From NCBI RefSeq assembly GCF_024763615.1, contig NC_077223.1, positions 69,688,627 to 69,752,626 on the forward strand: 64,000 nt of DNA, in the 5' to 3' direction. How positions within the stretch are numbered: position 1 is the stretch's first letter; each line of letters starts with the position of its first letter. The notes beneath the pieces were generated by a model that saw nothing but the letters and a program-made list of their open reading frames with translations, was not told the origin of the DNA and ran no database searches. Source of the DNA: Phlebotomus papatasi (Eukaryota; Arthropoda; Insecta; Diptera; Psychodidae). Below are positions 1-12,652 of the stretch, piece by piece. The translations under genes were made by a program, and so were the position numbers.

Positions 1-877
1 TTTTACTAGCCGGATCGTAAATTTCACTGGCAGGATAGTATATTTTACTAGCCGGATATTAGAATGAAAAATGTCGGAAAAATTTATTTTTCCTTATTTT
101 CATTGATTTTTGGGCATTGTTTGAGGGCTTGGGGCCCTTCCTGGATGACATTCTCTGTACACTCAACTCTTCGTTATCCAGCACTTCGATATCCGGGTGA
201 CAGCTGCCAAACACTGGCGGTTGATATATTCAAAATTATTTTCACTAAACATGAAGTTTGTCCATAGTGAATTAAAGTATTATTAACATTGTATCGAAGT
301 TTTTAATACATAATTGTGATAAAAGATGAAACATAAGCACACCATGAAGAAAATTCTCTTTTTCTTTGTCAGACAAAAAATAAATTCACACTGCACAAAA
401 TAGAAAAACTGTTGATCATTCAAAAAACCTAAATGTCATTTTGTCCCCCAGTAAAATTTACTTCCCGGATATTAGAATCTAAGAGAGGTCAAGGTAAAAT
501 CTAAAGGAGGATAGTTGATTTTACTATCCGGCTATTAGAATTTAATATCCATAGGATAGTAAGTTTTAAAATTTCAAGATGGTAGATTCTAAAGGAAAGT
601 TTCTATGGAGGATGGTATTTTCTACTATCTTTTGAGGCAGTAGAATTTAAGGACACAATTTGTAGAAAATACCATCCAAATTTTTCTCGGTGTATACGGG
701 CGGTGTCGTTAAGAGGAATATCTACTTGTTTGACGTGCGCAGACCTCTCCCATACTTCAGCTGCGTACTCTGCTACAGAAAATGATAGCGCAAGCGCAGA
801 CGTACGTATCAGTTTCGGCTGAACTCCCCAATGAGCGTTGACAAGTTTTCGCAGTATTCACCTTGTTTTTAACATTA
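1..877. other. AT-rich non-coding stretch with a dispersed motif
   Basis: No gene seen. The motif TTTTACTAGCCGGAT and degenerate forms of it recur near 1, 46, 449 and 513. Bases about 165-320 resemble bases about 56320-56470 (shared words include TATCCGGGTGAC and GCTGCCAAACACTG), so this is part of a dispersed repeat. A short inverted repeat lies at 609-624 and 662-677. Confidence 0.5.
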
Positions 878-1840
878 GGGGAAAGTCGTCTGCCTTTAAA
901 TGCAGCAGCCTTCAAATGTTGCGATTTTTTCGTTGTTCTCAAAAGCATAAATTATATTCTATTAACTATTAGGTAGCTATCCATCATCCTCACAAATCAT
1001 CAAAAAATGGAGAGCCTAGCTCCTATTTCCTAGATGCTAGATAAAAAAAAAATGAAAATGAGCTCTAAACTGTAATTTTGATGTTCCACAAATCATGTGA
1101 TTTTTCATAGTAAAAATCATTTTACAAATAAATCTTCCATTGTGACAAATAGAAGGTTAATCAGGCTTAATATTTCTGTTAATACATTTTGGTTCAGATG
1201 ACACAATTTTTGTGGGTGGCAAAAATTTGCAAATATCACCCTGCAGCAGCCTTTAAATGCTAATGTCGTGTGCCTTTAAATCCTATCTTTCCATACATCA
1301 AAACATGTGAAATCGAACTCCTACTTTTCTCTGACGAACGTCATACAAATACTTATAACCTGCTATCTTGCTTCGGCCGGGATGTTTCTAGTTGACAATT
1401 TTCAACTTCAATGGCTTTTTCTTCCAAATTTTCATGTGCAAAACAGTGCTTCAGAAAAATGTGAAGAAAAGTTATTGTTTAATGTCTTTTGACTGCAGTG
1501 ATGATTTTAGTGAGTACGTTAGGCTTCAACCTATTCATTTATAGCCCATTTAGTTTTATAGATTCAATATTCTCAGTGAAAAAAAAACATTTAAAGGCAG
1601 CTGCCTCGCGTTTGAAGGCAGACTATGCCAGCTGCCTTCATACAAATCGACATCACTTTTTTAATTTCCTCAGAAGGAAAAACTGAGGACTTGCGAGTGC
1701 TAAATGAGGTAATCATATACGCCGAATGAACAAGAGAATTTTTTGGTGTAATAGAAAATAAAATCCATTTTGTGGATTCTTCAGAAAAAAACCTTAAATT
1801 TGGAACTCCATTTTTCGTTTGAAGGCAGACGACTTTCCCC
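878..1840. mobile_element. Non-autonomous DNA transposon, 963 bp, TA target duplication
   Basis: It starts GGGGAAAGTCGTCTGCC and ends with the exact reverse complement, flanked by TA on both sides (876-877, 1841-1842). The inside is studded with variants of GCCTTTAAATG and its complement, near both ends and in the middle, and has no coding frame of note. TA duplication plus short inverted ends fits the IS630-Tc1-mariner/pogo group. Confidence 0.8.
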
Positions 1841-1842
1841 TA

Positions 1843-3938
1843 CTGCAGTGGGTCTTGTATGTGAGAGTTCTATCAAGGGTGACACCAAGATACTTGGGCG
1901 TGAAATTGTGCTTCAGAGAATCCCCTTCCCATCACACATTCAAGCGAGTGTGGCCCACTTGTGACGCAGATGGAAACAACTTACCTCTGTTTTAGAGGGA
2001 TTTGGCTTTAGTTGGTTCTCCTTGTAGAATTTCGAAAATTCAACAAGGCAAGTCTCATGCTGGGAAAGATTACGTGACAACTTCCTTCTTTTCGAAAAAT
2101 ATATTATACTGAATAAATTTATTACTGAAATTACGTTAGAAAAAGAAAGCAAAAATAGTTCCGAAATATTTGCTTTTTTTTTAATTTTTGAATGTAATAC
2201 AGTACGGACAAGAGCCTTGTTCTGCCCCCCCATTGGGGTTTTAATAGTTTTTGAGTTTTTATTAAGTTCATTTTTGTATTGACCCTCTACAAATGAGCAG
2301 TAAAACATCAAATTTGAGAAGTGACTAAATTTACAACTTTAAAAGCAATAGAATTTTCATGAAAGTTTCGATCTTTAAGAATTGAAATATTAGACCCATT
2401 TTTGGTCAAACTAATTTTTTTTGCTGAATAAATATATATATTTTTTACTTTTCACTTGTTTTTGAATTTTTTGACGCTTCTAGGGGGGCAGCTGCCCCCC
2501 CTGCCCCTATCTGGGTACGCGCATGGTCGGTAGATTGTGTTAAAACTTGATTTGGAAGAAAAATAATACTTCCATGAAGAAACTTCGTTTTTAGGTGTGA
2601 AATTACTTAAAACATTTAAAATTAAAGAAATTACAAACCTTACAATAATAAACAGAAATGGTAGAATCAAACTTTTTTAAATTATTAAAACAGTTGTATT
2701 GTATTTGTATTTGTTATGCGAAACAATCAAGCATTATGCAATGAATTATCTTCTACACTTCTTTTCTATCAATTTTTTATTAATTTAAAAAATAATCTTG
2801 ACAGTTTTAGATTAAATTCTCTGTAATAATCCAAATACAAATACAATTCACATGAAATACTAAAATTTAGTTTTTTCTTCACAATTTCAGGTTATTAGAG
2901 GCAAAAATTTCATTTGGCCTTTAACAATAGAAGACAAGAGGCATGTTTTGTGGATATATTGATAAATTTTATAATTATCTGATAGGAACTACAGTATTTT
3001 TTTTGAGTAAATAAGAGCCATTGAATTTTTCTTTAATTTTTGTTCGTTAAACATTTTCCCTAACGATATTTAAACAAAAATTAATGTAAAGGCTTTTGAA
3101 ATGGAATTTAATTTAAAAAACAAAATGATTAAAATTAACTTTAAATTGATGAGAAATGAATAACAGTGTAAAAATTTATTACTTATTTCCAGCTTAAAAA
3201 ACATAATTCTATTGCAATTCTAAAAATTCTTAGAATAAAAAATCAAAATGTAAATTTTTATGTTGGCATGGAAGGACGTTATGATTTACGTATGATTTTT
3301 TTTCGAGACCTTTTTTTCGTTCAGTTTCTTTAAGGGTTTATGGGATGGAATTACACTTATTTCCACCACTGTACAAAATTTGATTATTAAGGGGATGAAA
3401 TTGGAAATATTGGGGAAATGTAGGTTATTGCCGGTATTTATACTATTATTTTCATATATAAACCTGACCGTTAAATAATATCAGAATTATATTTTGATCT
3501 TATGCTTTATTTATTGATCTTGCAGTAGTATTATATGTTCTTGTTACTAATCTATTATATTCACAAAAAGATATTAGAGGAAGTCTTTCAGACTTCGCAC
3601 ATACTCTGGCTTCGAACATTTCATATTTTTCCCGTATTCCTTTCATGAATATGACCTATTTTTCTGTAATTGTATCAATAAAGACTGGCTATTAAAATAT
3701 ATTGCCACAAGATCAGATTCATCAAAGACATATAGGAAAAATACAAAGTGTTGGAAGCTACAGCGTGTGCGAAGCCTGGAAAGCCTTCCCCTATGTAATA
3801 TAATAATATTATATTTATAATATTCCAATAATTGTAATGTATGTTGAACACATTACACATCGTAATTCATGTGCAAGACTTAGCCATGCTCCTGTGACTC
3901 AATGTTAATTTTAATATTATTAGTATTATTTATACATA
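1843..3938. other. AT-rich non-coding stretch
   Basis: No gene, RNA gene or complete element recognised. A GC-rich patch at about 2480-2525 (AGGGGGGCAGCTGCCCCCCC and following) has the look of a transposon end, but no partner end was found. Confidence 0.5.
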
Positions 3939-4165
3939 GGGTGAAAGGAACGTCTATTGACACTTTAAAAACTCGTGTCAGCACCTATTGACACCCTACT
4001 CTGTACCATTTGGGATATGAAATTTGAACATCTCTGTTTATAGTAAAAGGTATATTACAGAAAAAAAACGTTATATAACTTATATTTTACTAGATTAAAT
4101 AATTTTCAACATTTTGACAAAAGTGTCAATAGGGGTTTCCTGTCGAACAGACGTTCCTCCGACCC
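3939..4165. mobile_element. MITE, 227 bp, GGGTGAAAGGAACGTC ends
   Basis: The left end GGGTGAAAGGAACGTCT and the right end AGACGTTCCTCCGACCC are imperfect inverted repeats flanked by TA (3937-3938, 4166-4167). Subterminal TATTGACAC is also inverted. The right part recurs at 13782-13945. Confidence 0.75.
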
Positions 4166-4238
4166 TAATTGTGTTTTGAAATTTCTCAAAGTTTTTCATT
4201 TTATAGCGTTCTCAAATGCTATCTTGATATCATAGCCT

Positions 4239-4706
4239 TTAACCCTTTAACGACGATACAGTTTTCGCGGACCGAAAATCAGCAATAAAAATGAAACCAA
4301 TGAACAAAACCAGTAAAAGGTCTTATATCTGGCCTTCGAAAAGCCAACAGAAGCTGATTTGGTGTATTTTGATGAATGATAATTTTCAATCTAATGAAAA
4401 ATATTATGTTTGAGTATTGTAGTTTCTTTTCCCAAAAAAGGTTTTGCTTAAAAAAAAATTGAAAGTATAAAAAATGTTTAAAATTTAAGTATAAAAAATG
4501 TTTATTAGAATTTAAAAATTCGTCATTTTTGTACTTCAAAATTTACTATAGAGCAAATAGCTGGAGACTTTCAATAAATACCCTAGATTCCTTCAACCTT
4601 CTACTTTGCATTTATGTACAAACATAAAGAAAAATAACTTTAGGTAGTTAGGAAAAATTATTTTCTTTATGGGACACCGGTGTTTCAATCGTCCTTAAAG
4701 GGTTAA
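4239..4706. mobile_element. piggyBac-like MITE, TTAA target duplication
   Basis: TTAA, then CCCTTTAACGACGA on the left; TCGTCCTTAAAGGG, then TTAA on the right. A TTAA duplication with CCC-type ends is the signature of the piggyBac superfamily. No transposase coding is visible inside. Same end type as the elements at 58630 and 12114. Confidence 0.7.
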
Positions 4707-6373
4707 AGCTCTAGCCAATCAGAAAATTCGATTTGTCTAAAATATTTTATGAGATTAATTATTTAATTACATGTTAATAATTTCTAATAGTTTGTAATGG
4801 AAATTATTTCAATTGAAAGATATAAGACTACATTAACACACTTCTTATTCTCAATGCAAATATTTTGAGTAAGGGGATTGTTTTTCCAGTGAAATTTCGG
4901 TTCTGATATTTGGTTGAAAAGCTTGTGCGACAGTGTTTAATAAATTATGTGACACCGATGAAGGGGTCAGGGAGTTTCAACAACAAATTGTCCAGGAAAT
5001 TTGCTCAATCCTATATTGGTAATATGAGGGTGTGCAATAAGAGGGACAGTTGAATCATTTCGCGTCATAAGCAGTGGGCAACAACTGTTCATTCTCACAA
5101 ATTATTTATTCATTACTATACACAATATATTTTTCTCTTAATCATCCAACACGACACACTAAATAAGCCACATAATTTATAGTAACAATCACCCTCTGCG
5201 GCACCTAAGAACTTTTTGGGGAGGACGGTACGGGGAGGGAAAAAAGTATTGAGAGCGAGTGATCACTTAACAGCAAATTACTCGATTTATTTGTTTGATT
5301 TTTGACCCATCACCTGTTCTCAATCTCCCATTTTTTTTCCTATATTTGGAATTATTTATTCAATGTGTGTCTTATATAGTACAGGTCACTCCTGGTGTCA
5401 GGGGGTTACTTAATGGTTAATCGTGTCGATGAGGGAAGAAAAAAATAACGTGATATATCTTTTACCATGAATTTTTCATAACATTTGTGGTCATAAGGTG
5501 ACAAATCGAACAGCTATCCATCTACACATATTTGTTATACTGTACGCTGAACAAATATTATTTTCAATAATGCGGCAAATTTGGAGAAAAAAAATAAAAA
5601 TATATAACAATGAAAAAGATACCAAATCAATTTGTTCATATATTTGCCGAAGAAAAATGGTGAGGGAAAAATTGATAAAAAGAAGCTCCATATCAACCTT
5701 TGAAGAACAATTCTCTATATTCGAGGGTAAAGATTGCGTGTTGCTTCTCCATCCGATTTGAAGGGAGCAAGATGGGAGGAAATCAAAGAAGAAAAGTTTA
5801 TTATGCACGATTACCCCTTTTTCTGTGTTGGGTATTACACGATTTTTGGGTATTTTTTACGACACTTCGTGGGAATTTTACTATCACCTGAACATCTGCA
5901 AAGTGAATCGCGGCAAGTGATAGTTTTCTAATGTTCTTTTGATTGATATCTGTTACGGAGAAATACCCTTTTTCTTTTTACTTCTGCCTCTCTTGCCACT
6001 CACTCTATTTTCGGTTATATTTCATAGTTCTTTAGTACATTAATTCTTAATGTTTATGCGAAGAAAACTACTATACCAATATAACATGACATTTAAGTCA
6101 AAAATATAGTTGCACAAGATTTTAGATGAGATTTTTATTGTCAATAGAATAATATTATATTTGATATAAGCGTGACTTCAACAAATGCGAATTAATATTG
6201 AATTTTGATTAAGAAAGTTCATGGTAAAATAATTATTATTTAGATTTTTCATATTAGATCTCTTCCTAAATTTCTTATACCAGTCCACAGTATATTTAAA
6301 CAAATTCATGAATGACTTGAAAAGAAATGAAAAAATCAGTCAGTCAATAATAAGTTTTTCGAAAAATTTATTA
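4707..6373. other. Non-coding stretch
   Basis: No supported gene. Several open frames of 60-105 codons occur at 5490-5930 on both strands, but they overlap one another, lack splice-site or domain support and have no recognisable product. Confidence 0.5.
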
Positions 6374-6580
6374 GGGGGAGGTGGGGCTACTTTAAGCTGT
6401 GGGGCTAAATTGTTATAAGACTTTTCTGCCTATTTCTAAATGAAGCTGGTTCAGAATTATTTTATTTATGTAGATCCACATCCACAATTATTTTTGTGTA
6501 TCCAAATTACATCATGTTATAACCCAGTTTCCATTAGAAATATACGAAAAATTGTAAAACAATGTAGCACCACCTCCCCC
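6374..6580. mobile_element. MITE, 207 bp, GGGGGAGGTGG ends
   Basis: The left end GGGGGAGGTGGGGCTAC pairs with the right end GTAGCACCACCTCCCCC, flanked by TA on both sides (6372-6373, 6581-6582). Related words (TGTAGCCCCACCACCCCC) occur near 51827, in a broken relative. Confidence 0.75.
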
Positions 6581-6605
6581 TATAGTGAAAGTAAGAGTTC
6601 AGGCA

Positions 6606-6848
6606 CTGAGAAAAAAAGAGGCTACGATTAACTTTTTCGTCAAACCTTTAACACTTTTCGGGTGTATCAACGTTTTTTTAATGTTAATTTTACACCTTTT
6701 TAAGTGTAAAATTAACATGAAAAAGGGTCACTTTAACCCATAATACACCTACAAAGGGTAATATTTACACCGATTTCAGATCAATACTGCAGGGTAATAT
6801 AAACATTTCCGGAATGTTATTTTAACTTTTTCGGATTTCTCTCAGTCA
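6606..6848. mobile_element. Possible MITE with CTGAGA-type ends
   Basis: ACTGAGAAAAAAAGAGG on the left and TTTCTCTCAGT on the right are weakly inverted. The interior repeats AAGTGTAAAATTAAC-like words in both orientations around 6690. Boundaries uncertain. Confidence 0.4.
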
Positions 6849-7750
6849 GTGGTTGCACTAATAACTGTGTTAATACGAGAAAATATTATTAAAACGATTT
6901 AAAAGTTTCAATGTATGGATATTTTTGAAGTTATGATATTTTGCTAAAATAAATACATTATATAAATTTGTATTATTTTAGTGATGATAAATTTCTTTAT
7001 TTGACTAAATTAGCCAATTAAGCTATTATTCCTATCGCTAAAGGCTCTTAGTTTATAAGCTTTGTTGAATAAATTTTATGTATCTCTTGCTGGTTTTGTT
7101 TCGAATTAAACACAGATAGGCAGAGAATATGTATACGCTTCTTTTCTTACAAATATTTAATTAAAATGATATAATTTCGCATTACCCGCACAGTCTTTGG
7201 ATATCTGGAAAACTTATTTGAACGTCTTATTGGAAAATATTACTACAATTTTGATGAAAATTACAAGAAAAACAAGTGAGGTAAAGAAATTACGGCAAAT
7301 GCTAGTAGATTTTTTTTTATCTTGATTGCAACTAAATTTTCAAGACAAAACTTGTGTAAAATACACCGAAAATTGTATTTTAACTGCTCGAACCCCACGA
7401 GAGAGCAGTTTCTTTTTGTATAAAATTCTGCCAAAAATCCAAATTTTATTTAAAAAAAAAATCTAGCGTTTAAGTACAAGTTTAGCTCATTAGCTAACAG
7501 GAAATATTTAGTTTTTTGACGTCAAATGAATACACTGTGAGATATCTTACCCACGGAAAAGATTGTTTTTTTAAATGTCTTTTTTTAAAATCGATCCCAA
7601 CGGCTGTTTTTTTTAAATTTTTAAATAAAAAATTCAGAAGATATAGTTTAAATGTTTCACTTTTATATGCTTAAGAATTCAAATAAAAGAATTATTATGT
7701 TGAAAATAAAAATAGAAAAAGTGGTGTTTTTTAAATATTTTTGACCCACG
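6849..7750. other. AT-rich non-coding stretch
   Basis: Nothing recognised on either strand beyond A/T runs. Confidence 0.5.
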
Positions 7751-7760
7751 TAACCCCTTA

Positions 7761-8009
7761 AGGAGTCACGCAATATGTCAAGTGGTAGAGCACTCGCTCT
7801 ATGATGCAAGTGTTTCGGGTTCGAATCCAGGAATTTTTCTGGCGTTAAAGGTGTTCGGATTGCATCCAGTGAGCTTCACTGCACTTGATTCCACGGGCAT
7901 GAGACTGACAACCTCATCCCGTACAAGAAAAAATAATAGTGCATGTCTAGAAATCCCCTTGCAGAAGGTCTTGTTCCTTCATGGAATGTTGTGCCAGAAT
8001 TATTACTAT
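7761..8009 (+). mobile_element. tRNA-derived SINE, copy 1
   Basis: The 5' part is tRNA-like, with an A-box-like GTGGTAGAGCACTCG and a B-box GGTTCGAATCC, spaced as in a tRNA gene. It most resembles a tRNA-Ala-type head. An unrelated body of about 170 bp and an ATT-rich tail follow. A 10-bp direct repeat TAACCCCTTA flanks it (7751-7760, 8010-8019), as expected for target-primed retroposition. Compared with the second copy at 41609-41879 it lacks a short segment just after the B-box. The internal promoter would be read by RNA polymerase III; a partner LINE would supply the reverse transcriptase. Confidence 0.85.
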
Positions 8010-8018
8010 TAACCCCTT

Positions 8019-8741
8019 AGGAAGCATCTAAACGGGGGGATTTTATTTCGAAACCGCCATTTTGACACAAAAATCCCCCACTGAGCTTTAGACCGGTGCA
8101 TTTTTGCCTATCTTTCGGCGCTTAAAATCTCCCTCTTCGAAAGATCAATTTGTTTATGTTCGAATATTTTGACATTCCAAGTGATTTTAAATAATTTTTT
8201 TTTGTTTTTCAAGGTATGTTGTTCCCATGAACTATTTTCAAAGTTATTAAGAGTCGAAAAGCAGGTGAAATAGCGCACGGTATCGGTCACTCTTCTGAAT
8301 ATATCGTTTAATCTTTATTAATGGTCGAATTGTTAAAGTTGATTTATAGAAAAATAAAAACTTAGGATATTTTCTTAATTTAGCAACAATATTGGCATAA
8401 AATCCTGCGGAAAGACGGTTTTGATATAGAAGATAGGTGCCTCACCTCCTCTTCCTTATGAAGTGTTCGTCACCAGGCATAAATATTAACTTTACTATTC
8501 TTTAACAAATTCTTTAATTGTAAAACACTGTGTAATTGACGTTTGAAACGTTTCGAAATAAAATAGAAAGTCTTCCAGAAGACTGTCTATTTTAGTTAGA
8601 GCACATTTGGAAAATTTATAACAGAGGGTGGAGAAAATTTATCTCAGGCATGAACCACTAGGGGAGATTTTCCGAGACTCACCTGTGCATAGCACAGTGG
8701 GGTGCATTTCGAAATCCCCCCGTATAGAAGACGCCTTAAAG
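8019..8741. mobile_element. Probable MITE with imperfect inverted ends
   Basis: Left TAGGAAGCATCTAAACGG and the following GGGGGATTTTATTTCGAAA match, in inverted order, the right segment TTTCGAAATCCCCCCGTAT followed by AGAAGACGCCTTA. The interior is AT-rich without coding. The end lies directly against the SINE target repeat. Confidence 0.5.
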
Positions 8742-8992
8742 GCACTTACAAAAAATTATTTGAAATATTTTTTTAGGCTTTATAAATGTTTCTCTTTCTC
8801 AAGTGCGTTTAATAAAAAGAAACTAAGCAGATTCTAAGCACCAATATATAATAAAATCGCAAAAATAAAATTATAATAAATAATGATTTAATTGACGAAA
8901 TCTAAATCTATCGCAAATACGCTTTCTGGGATCTTTCAGATTTGACTTTGAAATGTCTTTATTATGAATGTTTTATGGCCTATACACACTAA

Positions 8993-9068
8993 AGAAATTT
9001 ATGTCCATATTGAAGCCAATTTCCTACGCCTGTGTAAGAAAAACTCTTCAATATGGACATAAATTTCT
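8993..9068. repeat. Perfect 23-bp inverted repeat (short foldback)
   Basis: The arms 8993-9015 and 9046-9068 are exact reverse complements with a 30-bp loop. Flanks CACACTAAA and CTAGTTTG extend the pairing weakly, so this is probably a tiny MITE. Confidence 0.7.
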
Positions 9069-9404
9069 CTAGTTTGTAGATGCTGTTAAGGGAATATTCG
9101 TACATCAAATAAATCGTACTATGTTTTTTGAGTTATTCAATAAAAAACAATGTTTCAGCAAGAGAAGGACAGATAAAAGTTAGCAGGGATATGAAAGCCA
9201 AATCCCTTATATAATATATGGAGGGCTCATAAAGACCCCGCTTTGTCATCTCTAACTGTTTAGTCTATAGATTTTGTCCAGTTTATAAGAGATTGGACAG
9301 ACCAATAGACAGATAAACAACACAAAGTGGTACTTCAGAAACATGGTTCACGTGGTAAAGCTCTTCGTGAAATATTTTTCTGAGTGTTTTTTTTTCGTAA
9401 GTTA

Positions 9405-9630
9405 CCCAGCGAGCACAGTTAGCTGAACAAGGTAGCGTTTTCAGCATATTTTTGCTGAGTCGATCAGAAAAGTATACTGACCTTTCAGCAGTTCTCGAAC
9501 AAAAAATGCTAACCAAATATATGGAAATAGCACTGTTTAGCCACTTTCGTTTAAAGGTTAGCAGAATTCAGCTGAAAATACATGTGATTTCAGCTGAATT
9601 GAAATCGATTAGCATTTGGTGCTCGCTGGG
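9405..9630. mobile_element. MITE, 226 bp, CCCAGCGAGCAC ends
   Basis: Begins CCCAGCGAGCAC and ends GTGCTCGCTGGG, an exact 12-bp inverted terminus. Multiple TCAGC/GCTGA words lie in opposite orientations inside. A related terminus, CCCAGCGCAC, bounds the nested element at 49024-49165. Confidence 0.75.
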
Positions 9631-10640
9631 TAGTTCCGTTATACTTTCCAAATTTAAGCAAATCGGTTAAGAATGAGGCCATTCGAATTGATTTTACTTT
9701 AACCTTCGAAAGTTCGATATCAAATACTTCTCGATAATTGATTCTATGGACGAAATATTCACATAGAATAGTTCCAAAACATATTCGAAAATAAAAGAAA
9801 TCATTGGAGCCGTTTTTATGTAAAGGTGGTTTCGCAAAAAAGTATTGTTTTTGGGACACGGGAGGTGATGGAGGAATGTGAGAAGAAAAATGAGGAAATA
9901 TTCCTTTAGAAAATATAGACTTATGTGGGGGGGTCACCGAAGACCGAAAGTCGATATCTCTTAGTGTTTGACCTCTAAGCCAGTGATATACAAACCGGAA
10001 AACAAACAAATGGAGTTTTCTTGATTTTATATTTACATTTTCAGAGTTCGACTCCTTCGAGAAGTAAAATGGCGAATATTTTTGTATCTAAATCTAAAAC
10101 ATTAAACCATGAGTCGTATTTCACAATTAAAAACTAGAGATATTTATAGCAATAAAGCTCTATCATGAATCTCTAAGTCTAAATATTACTTGGTGTTCTT
10201 TCTGAATGCAGTGCAACAAAGACATCGAGGTCATGTATGTTTCAATTCACCTAACAAGCATTGTAATCTGTTGATTGAGGAGAACATGACTGAGAATGAG
10301 AGGCCACATTGACACATAAATAATTCAGGTGCATCGGAAACATACAAATAGTGTGGTGGCTACAATTGAAAATTACCTAGGTTTACTTAATAACCCCTCC
10401 AGCACACAAATAGATCCAATCCCTGCGCCACTAATTTCACCAAAACACTGTTTCTTTCCTGGTCACAATCGGGCCCTGAGAACTTTGTCACATGTCCCAA
10501 TCCATTCTGGAAGACTATACAATTATCTAACGACCATCAGGAGCGATAAATTTGTGGATGGGACGGAGCAAGAGGTCATCGTTCAAATGATCATCCATAT
10601 GGAGTTGGGAGTATGGGAAGGGTCAGGTCAGAGAGATTAA
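9631..10640. other. Non-coding stretch upstream of the bZIP gene
   Basis: Bases about 9890-9990 belong to a dispersed repeat also seen near 29420, 41900 and 50060 (words such as GGGGGGTCACCGAAGACCG and CTCTAAGCC). From 10200 the composition becomes less AT-rich and the repeats stop, which may mark the upstream region of the gene at 10982. An open frame of 103 codons at 10329-10640 has no recognisable domain and is not called as a gene. Confidence 0.4.
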
Positions 10641-10981
10641 CTTTTTAGACACCGCGCAAAAAGCCCAGAGTCTCAAAGTAAAAAGTCAGCGTGAGATTAA
10701 TTGAGCGGGAGTGGTTATTTGTTCGAATCAAATCGTAACGAAAGGTAGTTAGTTACGCCCTCGAGTTGTACAACCCTCGTGTGCAACAGCGCACACGAAT
10801 CCCATACCCCAAGTTGATGGAGAATAACATCCTCACACCGATTTCAATCACCCTAATCCGATTGGTTGGATTATTCGGCATGGATTGGGGCATATAACTG
10901 CCGACTCGGCTAAACAAGGAATTCAGTTCGTGTTCAGCCCTTGTGGAATATGGCTCGGGGAATTGGAACGCGAGAGTGAAT
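10641..10981 (+). promoter_or_regulatory. Probable 5' region of the bZIP gene
   Basis: Lower AT content than its surroundings and free of recognised repeats, directly ahead of the first usable ATG. No clear TATA box or initiator is identifiable, and an upstream leader exon cannot be excluded. Confidence 0.3.
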
Positions 10982-11694
10982 ATGATATTTGGTGATAAAA
11001 TGTGCAATGGAAGTCCAAATCTTGGTCAGAGATCACTCATGGAACCTCTATCCTTCAATACCCTTCACTTCCTGCGGACCTACAATCGCATCTTTGCTCC
11101 GACTGATCTAACACAGTGCTACAATTTAACAGTGCTTAAGGATATCTGCCCTGAGAGAAGAATATCATCCCTACCACTTACCATCTATCCTGGAATTGCT
11201 ACATCCACTGCAAAAGAAGTTCCTCTGGGAGTTCCTCCCATTATCCTTGCCTCCACCTCAAAGTGTCCTCTACCGTCACCTGTGGACACCCAATGCATCT
11301 ACGAAGCCTCTTCATCCAGTGCTGACACAAATCTCTCCCATGGAATTTGCCGAAGACAACGGGGTGAAAAACGCCCCATTCCCGATGACCAGAAAGACGA
11401 AAAATATTATGAACGCAGGAAAAGGAACAACGAGGCAGCCAAGAAGTCTCGGGATGCTAGAAAATTGAGAGAGGATCGTGTAAATATTGTGATTTTCCCA
11501 AAATAAAATCCAATCAGTGTGTGATTATTCCCTAATTACCCTCGCAGATTGCATTCCGTGCAGCAATTCTGGAACACGAAAATTCCATTCTAAGGGCACA
11601 GAACTTAGCTCTGCGCGAGGAAATTTCAACCCTAAGGCAAATTGTGTGTCCCAACACCGGAACACAGACACAGATTCCAACAATTTCCACCTGA
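10982..11694 (+). CDS. bZIP transcription factor (PAR-like family)
   Basis: Two coding exons, 10982-11479 and 11548-11694, joined over a 68-nt GT-AG intron that falls between complete codons (CGT, then ATT). The product is 214 residues. The C-terminal part is a classical bZIP: a basic region with NNEAAKKSRDARKLRED (about residues 144-165), then a leucine zipper with Leu at four exact heptad positions (LEHENSI, LRAQNLA, LREEIST, LRQIV). The basic region and the zipper-start motif FRAAILEHEN fit the PAR-like bZIPs (HLF/TEF/DBP, giant, and the fly gene CG7786); I think the last is closest, by recall. Such proteins bind palindromic DNA as dimers in the nucleus. The N-terminal 130 residues are rich in Ser, Thr and Pro and unrecognised. 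ATG 10982 has A at -3; a second ATG at 11000 is also possible, as are upstream exons. Confidence 0.85.
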
Positions 11695-11893
11695 TACCCT
11701 TAGGAAATCTTCGAGGGAATTCTTATTACTTCCTGTCTAACTGAATACGCTGCGCAAGTGAGAATATATTTTCCCGCCCTTCTATCACAAATATCGCACG
11801 AATTACATTTATAAAGATGATTACAGTTAACACCCAATGTACTCGAAAATTTAGTGGTTTGTGCAATAAGACTAAATGTTAAAATAAGCCTTA

Positions 11894-11899
11894 AATAAA
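11894..11899 (+). terminator. Poly(A) signal of the bZIP gene
   Basis: AATAAA 200 nt past the stop codon, the first good match downstream. Confidence 0.55.
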
Positions 11900-12113
11900 T
11901 GTTAATTTGGATAAGAAATGTGCTTTTCTTGCTCAGAATACCGAAGAAAAAGATAGTGATAAACCTAGATCAGCTTATTGTAAATGAAATTCTTAACATA
12001 AGCAATTTCGTAATGCATGCAAAATTGATTTAGAACTGAAGTTGTGAAATTCCATGAAATACCTATTTTTGAGTCAAATTTCTTAAATAAACGGAAATTT
12101 TGTTCTTCTTCTT

Positions 12114-12252
12114 TTAAGTACGATTGGGTTACCGGTGACCCAAAAAGAAAATTTTTCGTACGGTCGGTCGTTTAAAATTATGTCTGGCTCTAAAAGGTAA
12201 GAAATTTTTTTCTAATCTCCAATTTTTGACCCTCTCGTCCTTAAAGAGTTAA
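12114..12252. mobile_element. piggyBac-like MITE, 5' end damaged
   Basis: The right end CTCTCGTCCTTAAAGAG followed by TTAA and the interior GGTTACCGGTGACCC match the complete element at 58630-58765. The left terminus has lost about ten bases: TTAA is followed at once by GTACGATTGGG. Confidence 0.65.
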
Positions 12253-12652
12253 ACAAAATTTCTAGCATTCAGATGGACTGACAGAATGATGTTATATGGG
12301 TAAAATAAATTTGTCCGAACAAAGTTTATTAGTTGCTCTGAAGCTGATATGATTCAATTTATTTCTTTTATTTACCAAAAGTAAGATGCAGTGTGATTCC
12401 AATAATGTCAACCCTCGAAAAGATGTTCAATTATTTTAAAAATTTGAACTGACATGCTGTCACAGCATTATCTCTCTCTTGAAGTCTGATTCTCCTGTGA
12501 AATACAGTGCTGTCTCCTCTCCCGTCAAAGAATTTCGTCAGATATCTTTCAGATTTCTGCAGAAAATATCTACACTTCTGCTGAAAATCTGCCGATAAAT
12601 CGGTAGATATTCCTACGAATTTTATTTGGGCTTGGGACAAAATTCGTCAGAA

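Noticed and set aside
7771..7840. A possible functional tRNA gene with A and B boxes
   Set aside because: The acceptor stem does not pair, an unrelated body follows, a second copy exists at 41609-41879 and both have target duplications: it is a SINE head.
10329..10640. 103-codon open frame upstream of the bZIP gene
   Set aside because: No recognisable domain, no acceptable junction to the bZIP exon identified; may be leader or regulatory DNA.
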